Below are positions 40,282-50,449 of a stretch of DNA of 64,000 nt, piece by piece. The notes under the pieces were generated by a model. The model had not been told where the DNA came from. It made no database searches and saw only the letters and a program-made list of their open reading frames with translations. Both the position numbers and the translations under genes were made by a program. Source of the stretch: Clostridium sp. (GTDB lineage: Bacteria; Bacillota; Clostridia; Clostridiales; Clostridiaceae); the NCBI GenBank assembly GCA_022767515.1, contig JALENK010000003.1, forward strand, positions 1-64,000. The letters run 5' to 3'. Position 1 is the stretch's first letter; the number at the start of each line of letters is the position of its first letter.

Positions 40282-40746
40282 ATGTATTGTAGAAATTGTG
40301 GAAAATTATATAAAAATATCAATATGACTGAATGTAAAAAGTGTCATACACCTAAGGGAACAGGATTGAATTATTGCTCTGAATGTGGTGAAGAGCTTAC
40401 AAAGGGAACTAATTATTGTCAAAGTTGTGGAGCTACTTTTGATGAGGTTAAAAATTATAATTATAGAGGTTATGATGAAAATGTTGATGATGAGATTCCT
40501 ATAAAGCAAAGGTCAAGAAAGGTAGCTGCAATTTTTGCTATTTTATTTGGTGCTATTGGGGTACATTCTTTTTATCTTCATAATACTACAAAAGGTTTTA
40601 TGCAGATTATTATTTCATTAATAGCAGGTCCGTTAACTAATTTTATAGCGATATATTTTACTATAGTATGGGGGATTGTTGATGGTATATTATTGCTTAC
40701 AGGTAGTACAAAATTAGATGGTTATGGTTTAGAATTAAAAAATTAA
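40282..40746 (+). CDS. Zinc-ribbon plus TM2 domain protein
   Basis: Two CxxC zinc ribbons; TM2 motif RSRKVAAIFAILFGAIGVHSFYL. Confidence 0.88.
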   Translation: MYCRNCGKLYKNINMTECKKCHTPKGTGLNYCSECGEELTKGTNYCQSCGATFDEVKNYNYRGYDENVDDEIPIKQRSRKVAAIFAILFGAIGVHSFYLHNTTKGFMQIIISLIAGPLTNFIAIYFTIVWGIVDGILLLTGSTKLDGYGLELKN

Positions 40747-40766
40747 CAAAAAATGAACATCAAACA

Positions 40767-40795
40767 TTGACAATATTAGCATATGAGAGTAAAAT
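40767..40795 (+). promoter_or_regulatory. Promoter of the ilv/leu leader
   Basis: TTGACA-N17-TAAAAT. Confidence 0.85.
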
Positions 40796-40801
40796 TAACT
40801 C

Positions 40802-41093
40802 ATATCGAAAATTTAATATTATTTAGTATTCAGTAAATGCTGAGATGGAGAAGGTTATTTAACAAAAGTAAAATTTCAGAGAGTCGATGGTTGGTGTGAA
40901 TCGATATTTTAGGTTATTTAATTATCACTCCTGAGCAGAGTCCAGAAAACTATATTTTTATATGGTGAGTAAGCGACATCCGGTGTGCACCCGTTATATG
41001 CAAGAGTTTGTTGGAACTTAGTGATATTATATTAGGCAGAGTAATTATACTCACTACTTATAATGTATATCATTATAAAGTGGTGAGTTTTTT
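40802..41093 (+). promoter_or_regulatory. T-box-like leader with candidate Ile specifier AUC and a terminator
   Basis: Stem I signatures (ATGGAGAAGG, AGAGAGTCGATGGTTGGTGTGAATCGAT, ATC-A-CTCCTGAGC with ATC at 40924-40926, GGTGAGTAAGCGACATCCGGTGTGCACCCGTTAT); no recognisable AGGGTGGNACCGCG element. Confidence 0.78.
41049..41093 (+). terminator. Attenuator terminator hairpin of the ilv/leu leader
   Basis: ACTCACTACTTATAATG-tatat-CATTATAAAGTGGTGAGT then TTTTTT. Confidence 0.88.
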
Positions 41094-41129
41094 CATATAT
41101 AATAGTATGTTAATGAGGAGGGAAATTTA

Positions 41130-41642
41130 ATGGAAGGGAAACATATACTATCAGTACTTGTTAAAAATTCAGCAGGAGTATTAAGTAGGGTGTCTGGATT
41201 GTTTTCAAGAAGAGGATATAACATTGATAGCTTGACTGTAGGTAGAACAGAAAATAAAGAAATTTCAAGAATGACTATAACATTAAATGGTGATGATGAT
41301 GTTCTTGAACAAGTAAAAAAGCAAGTAGATAAGCTTGAAGATGTAATTAAAGTAATTGATATTAAAAACAATAGATCTGTTATTAGAGAGCTTGTTCTTA
41401 TTAAAGTAAAGGCTAATTCTAGTAATAGAGCAGCCATAAATGAAATTGTAAATATATTTAGATGTAAGATAATTGATTTAAGTCCTGAAACACTTACAAT
41501 TGAACTTACAGGAGACCAAAACAAAATATCTGCATTAATAACATTAATGGAGGATTATGGAATAGAAGAGCTGGTTAGAACAGGAATTACAGCTCTTGAA
41601 AGAGGAGACAATACTATAGATAGTTATGAATCTTCTTATTAA
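41130..41642 (+). CDS. ilvN: Acetolactate synthase small (regulatory) subunit
   Basis: HILSVLVKNSAGVLSRVSGLFSRRGYNIDSLTVG ACT domain. Confidence 0.96.
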   Translation: MEGKHILSVLVKNSAGVLSRVSGLFSRRGYNIDSLTVGRTENKEISRMTITLNGDDDVLEQVKKQVDKLEDVIKVIDIKNNRSVIRELVLIKVKANSSNRAAINEIVNIFRCKIIDLSPETLTIELTGDQNKISALITLMEDYGIEELVRTGITALERGDNTIDSYESSY

Positions 41643-41673
41643 TAATTTTAGCTAGAAAGGGGGAAAGACAAGA

Positions 41674-43263
41674 GTGAAAAAAATAACAATATTTGATTCG
41701 ACTTTAAGAGATGGTTCCCAGGGACAAGGTATTTCTTTTTCACTTCAAGATAAGTTTAAAATAGTAAAATGTCTTGATAAAATGGGAGTAACCTATATAG
41801 AAGCTGGAAATCCAGGTTCTAATCCCAAGGATATGGAATTTTTTAAACAAGTTAGCAATATTAAATTGGAGAATTCTAAAATAGTCGCTTTTGGTTCAAC
41901 TAGAAGACCTAATACAGAAGCTAAAGATGATAAAAATCTACAAAACCTTTTAGAGGCTAATACAGAAGTGGTTGTGGTTTTTGGTAAGTCATGGAGTTTT
42001 CAAGTTACAGATATATTAAAAACTACACTAGAAGAAAATCTTGAAATGATAAAAGATAGTATAAGTTACTTAGTAAGTCAAGGTAAAAAGGTTATGTTTG
42101 ATGCAGAACATTTTTTTGATGGTTATAAGGAAGATAGTGAATATGCATTAAGCACATTAAGGGCTGCTAAGGAAGCAGGAGCTGATACAGTTGTTCTTTG
42201 TGATACTAATGGTGGAACTCTTCCAAATGAAATTAAGGAGATTACTTCAGTTGTTTTTGATGGACTAGGGGGAAACATAGGAATTCACTGTCATGATGAT
42301 ATGGGAATGGCAGTAGCTAATTCGATAAGTGCTGTTCAAGGTGGTGCAAACCAAATTCAAGGTACATTCATAGGAATGGGAGAAAGATGTGGAAATGCAA
42401 ATTTAAGTGCTATTATTCCTACATTAAAATTAAAGATGCACTGTGATATTATAGATGATGAACATTTAGAAAGATTATATAATACAGCAAGAGTTGTATC
42501 AGAAATATCTAATATAGTTTTAAGAGATGACTTGCCTTATATAGGAAACTCATCTTTTGCTCATAAAGGTGGAATGCATATTGATGCAGTATGTAAAGCT
42601 CCAAGGGCTTATGAGCATGTTAAACCTGAAAGTGTAGGAAATAGAAGAAGATTTTTAATTTCAGAAGTGAGTGGAAAGAGTACTATATATTCAGAGGTTA
42701 AAAAGATTTTTCCTGATATATCTAAGGACAGTGAAGAGGTTAAAAAGATTACTGAAAGGCTTAAGGAACTTGAATATGAAGGATACCAATTCGAGGGGGC
42801 TGAAGGTACAGTTGAGCTTATAATAAGAAAGATTATAGGTAAATATAAACCTTTCTTCAAATTAAATCAGTTTAAGGTAATATCTGAACAGTTATCTGAA
42901 AATGGTAACTTTAATTCAGCAGTTATGATAAATGTAAATGTTGATGGAAAGGAAGAAATGAATGCCGCTACAGGAGATGGTCCTGTAAATGCATTAGATA
43001 AGGCACTTAAAAAGGCATTAGTTTCATTTTATCCTGCACTACAAGATGTAAGGCTTGTAGATTATAAGGTAAGAGTTTTAGACTCAGAAAGTGCTACTGG
43101 CGCAAAGGTTAGAGTATTGATAGAGTCTACTGATGGAGTGGAAAACTGGAGTACTGTTGGAGTATCAAGAGATATTCTTCAGGCTAGTTGGATAGCCCTT
43201 GTAGATTCTATAGAATATAAATTAATAAAAGATATAGAAAAAAAAATTAGGACATATTTTTAA
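41674..43263 (+). CDS. cimA: Citramalate synthase (DRE-TIM)
   Basis: ITIFDSTLRDGSQGQGISFSLQDKFKIVKCLDKMGVTYIEAGNPGSNPKD; LeuA-type C-terminal allosteric domain. Confidence 0.92.
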   Translation: MKKITIFDSTLRDGSQGQGISFSLQDKFKIVKCLDKMGVTYIEAGNPGSNPKDMEFFKQVSNIKLENSKIVAFGSTRRPNTEAKDDKNLQNLLEANTEVVVVFGKSWSFQVTDILKTTLEENLEMIKDSISYLVSQGKKVMFDAEHFFDGYKEDSEYALSTLRAAKEAGADTVVLCDTNGGTLPNEIKEITSVVFDGLGGNIGIHCHDDMGMAVANSISAVQGGANQIQGTFIGMGERCGNANLSAIIPTLKLKMHCDIIDDEHLERLYNTARVVSEISNIVLRDDLPYIGNSSFAHKGGMHIDAVCKAPRAYEHVKPESVGNRRRFLISEVSGKSTIYSEVKKIFPDISKDSEEVKKITERLKELEYEGYQFEGAEGTVELIIRKIIGKYKPFFKLNQFKVISEQLSENGNFNSAVMINVNVDGKEEMNAATGDGPVNALDKALKKALVSFYPALQDVRLVDYKVRVLDSESATGAKVRVLIESTDGVENWSTVGVSRDILQASWIALVDSIEYKLIKDIEKKIRTYF

Positions 43264-43278
43264 GGAGATGATTTAATA

Positions 43279-44538
43279 ATGGGAATGACCATGACACAAA
43301 AAATCTTAGCAGCACATGCTGGATTAGAATCAGTTAAAGCAGGACAATTAATCGAGGCAAAATTAGATTTAGTATTAGGAAATGACATAACTACACCAGT
43401 TGCAGTTAATGAATTTTCTAAGTTTGGAACAGATGAAGTATTTAGTAAGACTCAAATAGCTATCGTTCCAGATCACTTTACTCCAAACAAGGATATAAAG
43501 GCAGCAGAACAAGTTAAGCAAATTAGACAATTTGCTAAAGATAAGGGAATTGTTAATTTCTTTGAAGTTGGACAAATGGGAATAGAACACTGTATAATTC
43601 CAGAAAAAGGACTTGCAGTTGCAGGTGATGTTGTAATAGGAGCTGACTCTCATACTTGTACATACGGAGCATTAGGTGCTTTCTCAACAGGTATTGGTTC
43701 AACAGATATGGCTGCTGGTATGGCAACTGGTCAATGTTGGTTTAAAGTACCTTCAGCATTAAAGTTTGTATTAAAAGGAAAGCCAGCTAAATGGGTTAGT
43801 GGTAAAGATATCATTTTACATATAATCGGAATGATTGGTGTTGATGGTGCATTATATAAGTCAATGGAATTCGTTGGTGATGGATTAAAGTATCTTTCAA
43901 TGGATGATAGATTTACAATGGCTAATATGGCTATCGAAGCAGGTGGAAAGAACGGAATATTCCCAGTTGACGAAAAGACTGAAGAATATTTAAAAGAACA
44001 TGCTCAAAGAGAATGGAAAAAGTTTGAAGCTGATGAAGATGCAGAATATGATGAAGTTTATGAAATAGACTTAAGCACATTAAGACCAACAGTTTCATTC
44101 CCACACTTACCAGATAATACAAGAACTATAGACAACGTTGGAGATGTTGCTATCGACCAAGTAGTTATCGGTTCATGTACAAACGGAAGAATGTCAGATT
44201 TAAGAGTTGCAAGAGATATTTTAAAGGGTAAGAAGGTTAATGAGAATATAAGATGTATCGTAATACCAGGTACTCAAAAGATATATCTTCAAGCTCTAGA
44301 AGAAGGAATAGTTAAAGATTTAATTGAAGCTGGAGCAATAGTTTCAACTCCAACATGTGGACCATGTCTTGGTGGACATATGGGAATATTAGCAGCAGGT
44401 GAAAGAGCAGTTTCAACTACTAACAGAAACTTCGTAGGAAGAATGGGACATGTTGATTCAGAAGTTTACCTAGCAAGCCCAGCAGTTGCAGCAGCATCAG
44501 CTATCACAGGAAAAATAACAGATCCAGAAACAGTTTAG
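43279..44538 (+). CDS. leuC: 3-isopropylmalate dehydratase large subunit
   Basis: [52 protein letters not shown]. Confidence 0.97.
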   Translation: MGMTMTQKILAAHAGLESVKAGQLIEAKLDLVLGNDITTPVAVNEFSKFGTDEVFSKTQIAIVPDHFTPNKDIKAAEQVKQIRQFAKDKGIVNFFEVGQMGIEHCIIPEKGLAVAGDVVIGADSHTCTYGALGAFSTGIGSTDMAAGMATGQCWFKVPSALKFVLKGKPAKWVSGKDIILHIIGMIGVDGALYKSMEFVGDGLKYLSMDDRFTMANMAIEAGGKNGIFPVDEKTEEYLKEHAQREWKKFEADEDAEYDEVYEIDLSTLRPTVSFPHLPDNTRTIDNVGDVAIDQVVIGSCTNGRMSDLRVARDILKGKKVNENIRCIVIPGTQKIYLQALEEGIVKDLIEAGAIVSTPTCGPCLGGHMGILAAGERAVSTTNRNFVGRMGHVDSEVYLASPAVAAASAITGKITDPETV

Positions 44539-44551
44539 GAGGAATATAATA

Positions 44552-45037
44552 ATGAAAGTAACAGGAAAAGTTTTTAAATATGGAGATAATGTAGATACAG
44601 ACGTTATAATCCCAGCAAGATACTTAAATACATCAGTTCATAAGGAATTAGCAGCACACTGTATGGAAGATATAGATGCAGATTTTGTTAAGAATGTACA
44701 AGAAGGAGACATCATTGTTGCAAACAAAAACTTTGGATGTGGTTCATCAAGAGAACATGCTCCAATAGCTATAAAGGCATCAGGAATCAGCTGTGTTATA
44801 GCTTCAACATTTGCAAGAATTTTCTATAGAAATGCTATAAATATAGGTTTACCAATACTTGAATGTGATGAAGCTGTAAAAGCTATTGATGCAGGAGATA
44901 AATTAGAAGTAGACTTCTCAACAGGAACTATCAAGAACTTAACTAAGAATGAATCTTACCAAGGAGAAGCATTCCCAGAATTCATGCAAAAAATTATTGA
45001 TAGTGACGGATTAATTGGATATATAAAGAATAAGTAA
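44552..45037 (+). CDS. leuD: 3-isopropylmalate dehydratase small subunit
   Basis: [34 protein letters not shown]. Confidence 0.97.
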   Translation: MKVTGKVFKYGDNVDTDVIIPARYLNTSVHKELAAHCMEDIDADFVKNVQEGDIIVANKNFGCGSSREHAPIAIKASGISCVIASTFARIFYRNAINIGLPILECDEAVKAIDAGDKLEVDFSTGTIKNLTKNESYQGEAFPEFMQKIIDSDGLIGYIKNK

Positions 45038-45076
45038 TATAAATAAGTAATTAATAAATATTGGAGGTTAATTAAA

Positions 45077-46150
45077 ATGAATTATAAAATAGCAGTAATT
45101 CCAGGTGATGGAATAGGTCCAGAAGTTGTAGATGCAACTATAAAGGTATTAAATGTAGTAGGAGACAAATTTGGTCACAAGTTTGATTATGAATATGTAT
45201 TAGCAGGTGGATGTGCAATAGATAAGTTTGGAAATCCATTACCAGAAGAAACTTTAGAAACTTGTAAGAAGAGTGATGCTGTATTACTTGGAGCAGTTGG
45301 AGGACCTAAGTGGGACGATCCTACAGCTAAGGTAAGACCAGAACAAGCTTTATTAGGGCTAAGAGGTGGATTAGGATTATACTGTAACTTAAGACCAGCA
45401 GTATTATATGCACCATTAAGAGATGCATCTCCATTAAAGGATAGCATAATCGGTGATGGAATAAACATTCAAGTTGTAAGAGAATTAACTGGTGGTATCT
45501 ACTTTGGTGAAAGAGGACAATGTGATGATAATGGAGTACCAGCAGCATACGATACTGAAAAGTACAATGAAAATGAAGTTAGAAGAATAGCTAAGATTGG
45601 TTTTGAAGCAGCTATGAAGAGCAAGAAGAAGGTTACTTCAGTAGATAAAGCTAACATACTTGAAAGTTCAAGATTATGGAGAAGAATAATTGAAGAAGTT
45701 CATAAGGATTATCCAGAAGTAGAAGTTAACCACTTATACATTGATAATGCTACAATGCAAATGGTTAGAGACCCAAGACAATTTGACGTTATAATCACTT
45801 CAAATATGTTTGGAGATATTTTATCAGATGAAGCTAGTATGGTAACTGGTTCAATTGGAATGCTTCCATCAGCTTCACTTGGTGAAAATAGCTTTGGTAT
45901 GTATGAACCAATCCACGGAAGTGCTCCTGATATAGCAGGAAAAGGAATTGCTAACCCATTAGCAACAATTCTTTCAGGTGCAATGATGTTAAGATATACA
46001 TTTAATTTAGAAACAGAAGCAAAAGCTATAGAAGATGCAGTTTTAGCTGTATTAGAAGATGGATACAGAACTGGAGATATAATGAGTGAAGGAATGAAGT
46101 TAGTTGGTACAGAAGAAATGACTAACGCAGTTCTTGCAAAGTTAAAATAA
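45077..46150 (+). CDS. leuB: 3-isopropylmalate dehydrogenase
   Basis: [62 protein letters not shown]. Confidence 0.97.
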   Translation: MNYKIAVIPGDGIGPEVVDATIKVLNVVGDKFGHKFDYEYVLAGGCAIDKFGNPLPEETLETCKKSDAVLLGAVGGPKWDDPTAKVRPEQALLGLRGGLGLYCNLRPAVLYAPLRDASPLKDSIIGDGINIQVVRELTGGIYFGERGQCDDNGVPAAYDTEKYNENEVRRIAKIGFEAAMKSKKKVTSVDKANILESSRLWRRIIEEVHKDYPEVEVNHLYIDNATMQMVRDPRQFDVIITSNMFGDILSDEASMVTGSIGMLPSASLGENSFGMYEPIHGSAPDIAGKGIANPLATILSGAMMLRYTFNLETEAKAIEDAVLAVLEDGYRTGDIMSEGMKLVGTEEMTNAVLAKLK

Positions 46151-46168
46151 TTAAGGAGGCAAAAAACT

Positions 46169-47827
46169 ATGAGAAGTGATATAGTAAAAAAAGGCCCAAG
46201 TAGAGCACCTCATAGATCTTTATTTAAAGCAGCAGGACTTACAGAAGAAGAAATAGAGAGACCTTTAATCGGTGTAGTAACATCTCAAAATGATATTATA
46301 CCAGGTCATGTTAATTTAGATAAAATGGTAGAAGGAGTTAAAAAGGGAGTAACAATGGCAGGTGGAACACCACTTGTCTTCCCTACTATTGGAGTTTGTG
46401 ATGGAATAGCAATGGGACATGAAGGAATGAGATATTCTTTAATCACAAGAGAACTTATTGCAGATTCAATAGAATGTATGGTTAAGGCACATGGTTTAGA
46501 TGCTTTAGTTTTAATTCCAAACTGTGATAAGATAGTTCCAGGAATGTTAATGGCAGCACTTAGACTAAACATTCCAGCAGTAGTAGTAAGTGGAGGTCCA
46601 ATGCTTCCAGGTAAGTTTAAAGATACAGATGTTTCTTTAACTACTGTATTTGAAGGTGTTGGAGCTTATGAAAATGGTACAATGTTACCAGGTGAATTAA
46701 AGGAATTAGAAGATAATGCTTGTCCAACTTGTGGTTCATGTTCTGGTATGTTTACTGCAAATTCAATGAACTGTTTAGCAGAAGCTTTAGGAATGGCATT
46801 ACCAGGAAACGGAACTATTCCAGCAGTTTATTCTGAAAGAATAAGACTTGCAAAGCATGCAGGTATGGCAGTAATGAACTTATTAGAAAAGGATATTAAG
46901 CCAAGAGATATAGTAACTCATGAATCAATAGAGAATGCATTATCAGTTGAAATGGCACTTGGATGTTCTTCTAATACAGTACTTCATTTAACAGCAATAG
47001 CTAATGAAGCTAAGCTTCCAATAAACTTAGATATAATCAATGAAGTATCTGCAAGAGTACCAAACCTTTGTCATTTAGCACCAGCTTCACAAACTCATAT
47101 AATTGATTTATATTATGCAGGTGGAATTGGTGGAGTAATGAGTGAACTTAGCAAGAAGAACTTATTACATCTTGATTGTATTACTGCAACAGGTAAGACA
47201 CAAGGAGAAAATATCAAAGGTCAAAGTGTTAAGGATTATAGCATAGTAATGCCAATAGATAAGCCATATAGTGAAAATGGTGGAATTGCAATATTAAGAG
47301 GTAATTTAGCTGTAGATGGAGCAGTTGTTAAGAGATCAGCTGTTGCACCTGAAATGTTAAAGCATGAGGGTCCAGCTAGAGTATTTAACTCTGAAGAAGA
47401 AGCAATTGAAGCTATAATGGGTAAGAAGATTAAACCTGGAGATGTTGTAATTATAAGATACGAAGGACCTAAGGGTGGACCTGGTATGAGAGAAATGCTT
47501 TCTCCTACATCAGCTATAGCTGGTATGGGACTTGATAAGGAAGTTGCTCTTATTACAGATGGTAGATTTAGTGGAGCAACTAAGGGAGCTTCAATAGGTC
47601 ATGTATCACCAGAAGCAGCAGAAGGTGGAAACATTGCTTTAGTTGAAGAAGGAGATATAATTTCAATAGATATAAATGCAGGTAAGCTTGAATTAGTAGT
47701 TTCTGATGAAGTATTAGCTGAAAGAAGAAAGAACTTAAAAATATTACCACCAAAGGTAACTGAAGGATATTTAGCAAGATATGCTAAATTAGTAAGTTCA
47801 GCAAGTACTGGAGCAGTATTTAAATAA
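46169..47827 (+). CDS. ilvD: Dihydroxy-acid dehydratase
   Basis: [69 protein letters not shown]. Confidence 0.97.
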   Translation: MRSDIVKKGPSRAPHRSLFKAAGLTEEEIERPLIGVVTSQNDIIPGHVNLDKMVEGVKKGVTMAGGTPLVFPTIGVCDGIAMGHEGMRYSLITRELIADSIECMVKAHGLDALVLIPNCDKIVPGMLMAALRLNIPAVVVSGGPMLPGKFKDTDVSLTTVFEGVGAYENGTMLPGELKELEDNACPTCGSCSGMFTANSMNCLAEALGMALPGNGTIPAVYSERIRLAKHAGMAVMNLLEKDIKPRDIVTHESIENALSVEMALGCSSNTVLHLTAIANEAKLPINLDIINEVSARVPNLCHLAPASQTHIIDLYYAGGIGGVMSELSKKNLLHLDCITATGKTQGENIKGQSVKDYSIVMPIDKPYSENGGIAILRGNLAVDGAVVKRSAVAPEMLKHEGPARVFNSEEEAIEAIMGKKIKPGDVVIIRYEGPKGGPGMREMLSPTSAIAGMGLDKEVALITDGRFSGATKGASIGHVSPEAAEGGNIALVEEGDIISIDINAGKLELVVSDEVLAERRKNLKILPPKVTEGYLARYAKLVSSASTGAVFK

Positions 47828-47858
47828 AGAAGAAATATAAAGGAGGGGTAAAATCATT

Positions 47859-49535
47859 ATGTTATTAACTGGAGCTGAAATATTAGTAAGATCATTAATA
47901 GATCAAGGTGTTGATACCATATTTGGTTATCCAGGAGGAGCTGTTTTAAATATTTATGATGCATTGTATATGCATCAAGATGAGTTAAGACACGTTTTGA
48001 CTTGTCATGAACAGGGAGCAGCTCATGCAGCTGATGGATATGCAAGATCTACAGGAAAAGTTGGTGTTTGTTTAGCAACATCTGGTCCTGGAGCTACAAA
48101 TCTTGTTACTGGAATTGCTACAGCATATATAGATTCTATTCCTATGGTAGCTATAACTGGAAATGTTACAAATGCATTGCTTGGAAAAGATAGTTTCCAA
48201 GAGGTTGATATAAAAGGTATAACAATGCCTATAACAAAGCATAATTACATTGTAAAAAATGTTGAGGAGCTTGAGGAGACTATTAGAGAAGCTTTCTTTA
48301 TAGCGCAGGATGGAAGACCAGGTCCTGTTTTAATAGATATTCCTAAGGACGTAACTGCTAATAAGGCAGAATATGTAGAGTATGTTCCAAAGAAGGTTAC
48401 TCCAAAGGAAAATACAATAAAAGAAGCAGACTTAGCAGAGGCTATTAAGCTTATAAATGAAAGCAAGAAGCCATTTATATATGCTGGAGGAGGAGTTAAG
48501 ATATCTTCAGCTTGTAAGGAAGTTAAAGAATTAGCTGATAAAATAGGAGCTCCTGTAGCGACATCACTTATGGCTATGGATTCAATTAGTAATGACTTTC
48601 CTTTATATACTGGTATGATAGGAATGCATGGAACAAAGGCATCTAACCTTGCAGCAACAAAATGTGATTTACTTATTGCAATCGGAGCAAGATTTTCAGA
48701 TAGAGTTATAAGTAGTCAAAATCATATAAAGAATGCAAAGGTACTTCATATAGATATAGATCCAGCAGAAATAAATAAGAATATAAAAGTAGATGCAAGT
48801 GTAATAGGAGATGCTAAGATTATAGTAGAAAAATTATTATCTAGAGTAGACACTAAGAGAAATCAAGAGTGGCTAGATAAAATTGAAAATATTAAGAAAG
48901 CTAACTTACCTAAGGAAGAATCAGAAGCTTTAACACCTAAATACTTATTTGATAAATTAAATGAAATGAATGATAAGGGAAATATCATTATTTCTACAGA
49001 GGTTGGTCAACATCAAATGTGGGCAGCTCAATACTTTAATTTCAAGAAATCAAGATCTTTTGTAACATCTGGAGGACTTGGAACTATGGGATTTGGACTT
49101 GGTGCATCAATTGGAGCACAAGTTGGTAATCCAGATTGTCAAGTAATAAACATTGCTGGTGATGGAAGCTTTGGAATGAATAATAATGAAATTGCAACAG
49201 CAGTATCTAATAAGTTGCCATTAATAATGATAATAATTAATAATGGTGTACTTGGAATGGTAAGACAGTGGCAAGATTTATTCTATGAAAAGAGATATTC
49301 TCATACTACTTTGAATAGAAAAACAGATTTTGTTAAGCTTGCAGAAGCTCATGGAGCTAAAGGTTATAGAGTTACTAAAAAGGAAGAACTTGATAAAGTT
49401 TTAAAAGAAGCTTTTGAAAGTAAAGAGCCTGTATTGATTGATTATATAATTGATATGGATAAAAAGGCATTTCCAATGGTAGCACCTGGGGCACCAATAG
49501 ATAATATCATAACTGAAGAAGATTTTGAAAAATAA
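47859..49535 (+). CDS. ilvB: Acetolactate synthase large subunit
   Basis: IFGYPGGAVLNIYDAL; CHEQGAAHAADGYARSTGKVGVC; GDGSFGMNNNEIATAV TPP motif. Confidence 0.96.
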   Translation: MLLTGAEILVRSLIDQGVDTIFGYPGGAVLNIYDALYMHQDELRHVLTCHEQGAAHAADGYARSTGKVGVCLATSGPGATNLVTGIATAYIDSIPMVAITGNVTNALLGKDSFQEVDIKGITMPITKHNYIVKNVEELEETIREAFFIAQDGRPGPVLIDIPKDVTANKAEYVEYVPKKVTPKENTIKEADLAEAIKLINESKKPFIYAGGGVKISSACKEVKELADKIGAPVATSLMAMDSISNDFPLYTGMIGMHGTKASNLAATKCDLLIAIGARFSDRVISSQNHIKNAKVLHIDIDPAEINKNIKVDASVIGDAKIIVEKLLSRVDTKRNQEWLDKIENIKKANLPKEESEALTPKYLFDKLNEMNDKGNIIISTEVGQHQMWAAQYFNFKKSRSFVTSGGLGTMGFGLGASIGAQVGNPDCQVINIAGDGSFGMNNNEIATAVSNKLPLIMIIINNGVLGMVRQWQDLFYEKRYSHTTLNRKTDFVKLAEAHGAKGYRVTKKEELDKVLKEAFESKEPVLIDYIIDMDKKAFPMVAPGAPIDNIITEEDFEK

Positions 49536-49539
49536 TATG

Positions 49540-49577
49540 ATGCCAAAGAAAAGTAATTTTCTTTGGCATTTTTTGGA
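49540..49577 (+). terminator. Terminator after ilvB
   Basis: TGCCAAAGAAAA-gtaa-TTTTCTTTGGCA then TTTTTT. Confidence 0.92.
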
Positions 49578-49587
49578 ATGAGGAAGT

Positions 49588-50367
49588 ATGAAGAGAATTG
49601 CAAATATTTTATACATTAATTTAATATCCATAGTTTGTATAATAGTTAATATTATAAGTTTCGTATTAAATATAGTATCAACATTTATTGAAAAATTATT
49701 TATTCTTCCATTTGGAGCAGTTGTAGTGGCATGTGTTAATTATCTATCAACGTTTGCACTAGAAAAAACTGATAATAGATGGATATCACTTGGAATATTT
49801 ATAATTGGGATATTTTTACTTGTAACAATTATGGAAATACTAATTGCTACATTGGGAGGATTATTAATGTTCTTATTCAAGGCATTAGCACAAATATTTT
49901 CTATTATAGGTGATAAATTAGAGGATGTATTTGGAAGGTTAGTAGAGTCAATAGTAAAGGTTGAGAATAAAGAAAATAATGTTTTAAAAAGAGAAAATAG
50001 TAAATTTATAAAGATAGCTTGTTTTGGCTTTTATATAATGGAAGCAATTTACTTAGGTACAAATAAATTATTTAAGTTATCTATATTTATAGGCGGAGTT
50101 ATATCTGCAATTTCTATATTTTTTATGTATAGATTTATTAATGGTTATTTTTTAAATACTCAAGGTTTAGGTTTATTTGACTATATAAAATCTTTAGAAA
50201 CACTTGCAGGAGTGTTTTGCAGCATACAAATTATTTTATTGTTAATTATTGTAATTAGTGTTATAATGATAGGTGCTTTTGAATGTACATTAGTATATCT
50301 AAAGTTTGAGCAGCAGAATTACAAAGAAACTTTAAAAAAGTGTAATTGTGTTATTGAAAATATATAA
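49588..50367 (+). CDS. Uncharacterised multi-pass membrane protein
   Basis: 259 aa with several hydrophobic segments; no recognised domain. Confidence 0.7.
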   Translation: MKRIANILYINLISIVCIIVNIISFVLNIVSTFIEKLFILPFGAVVVACVNYLSTFALEKTDNRWISLGIFIIGIFLLVTIMEILIATLGGLLMFLFKALAQIFSIIGDKLEDVFGRLVESIVKVENKENNVLKRENSKFIKIACFGFYIMEAIYLGTNKLFKLSIFIGGVISAISIFFMYRFINGYFLNTQGLGLFDYIKSLETLAGVFCSIQIILLLIIVISVIMIGAFECTLVYLKFEQQNYKETLKKCNCVIENI

Positions 50368-50449
50368 TTAATAAGAAAAGTTTGAAATAAAATATGGTCT
50401 TATTGTATAATAATATTATATAATAGTACTATATTGAGGAGGTGGGATT

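Noticed and set aside
41093-41524. Minus-strand ORF (143 aa) antisense to ilvN
   Set aside because: Fully antisense to an ACT-domain protein; no independent support.
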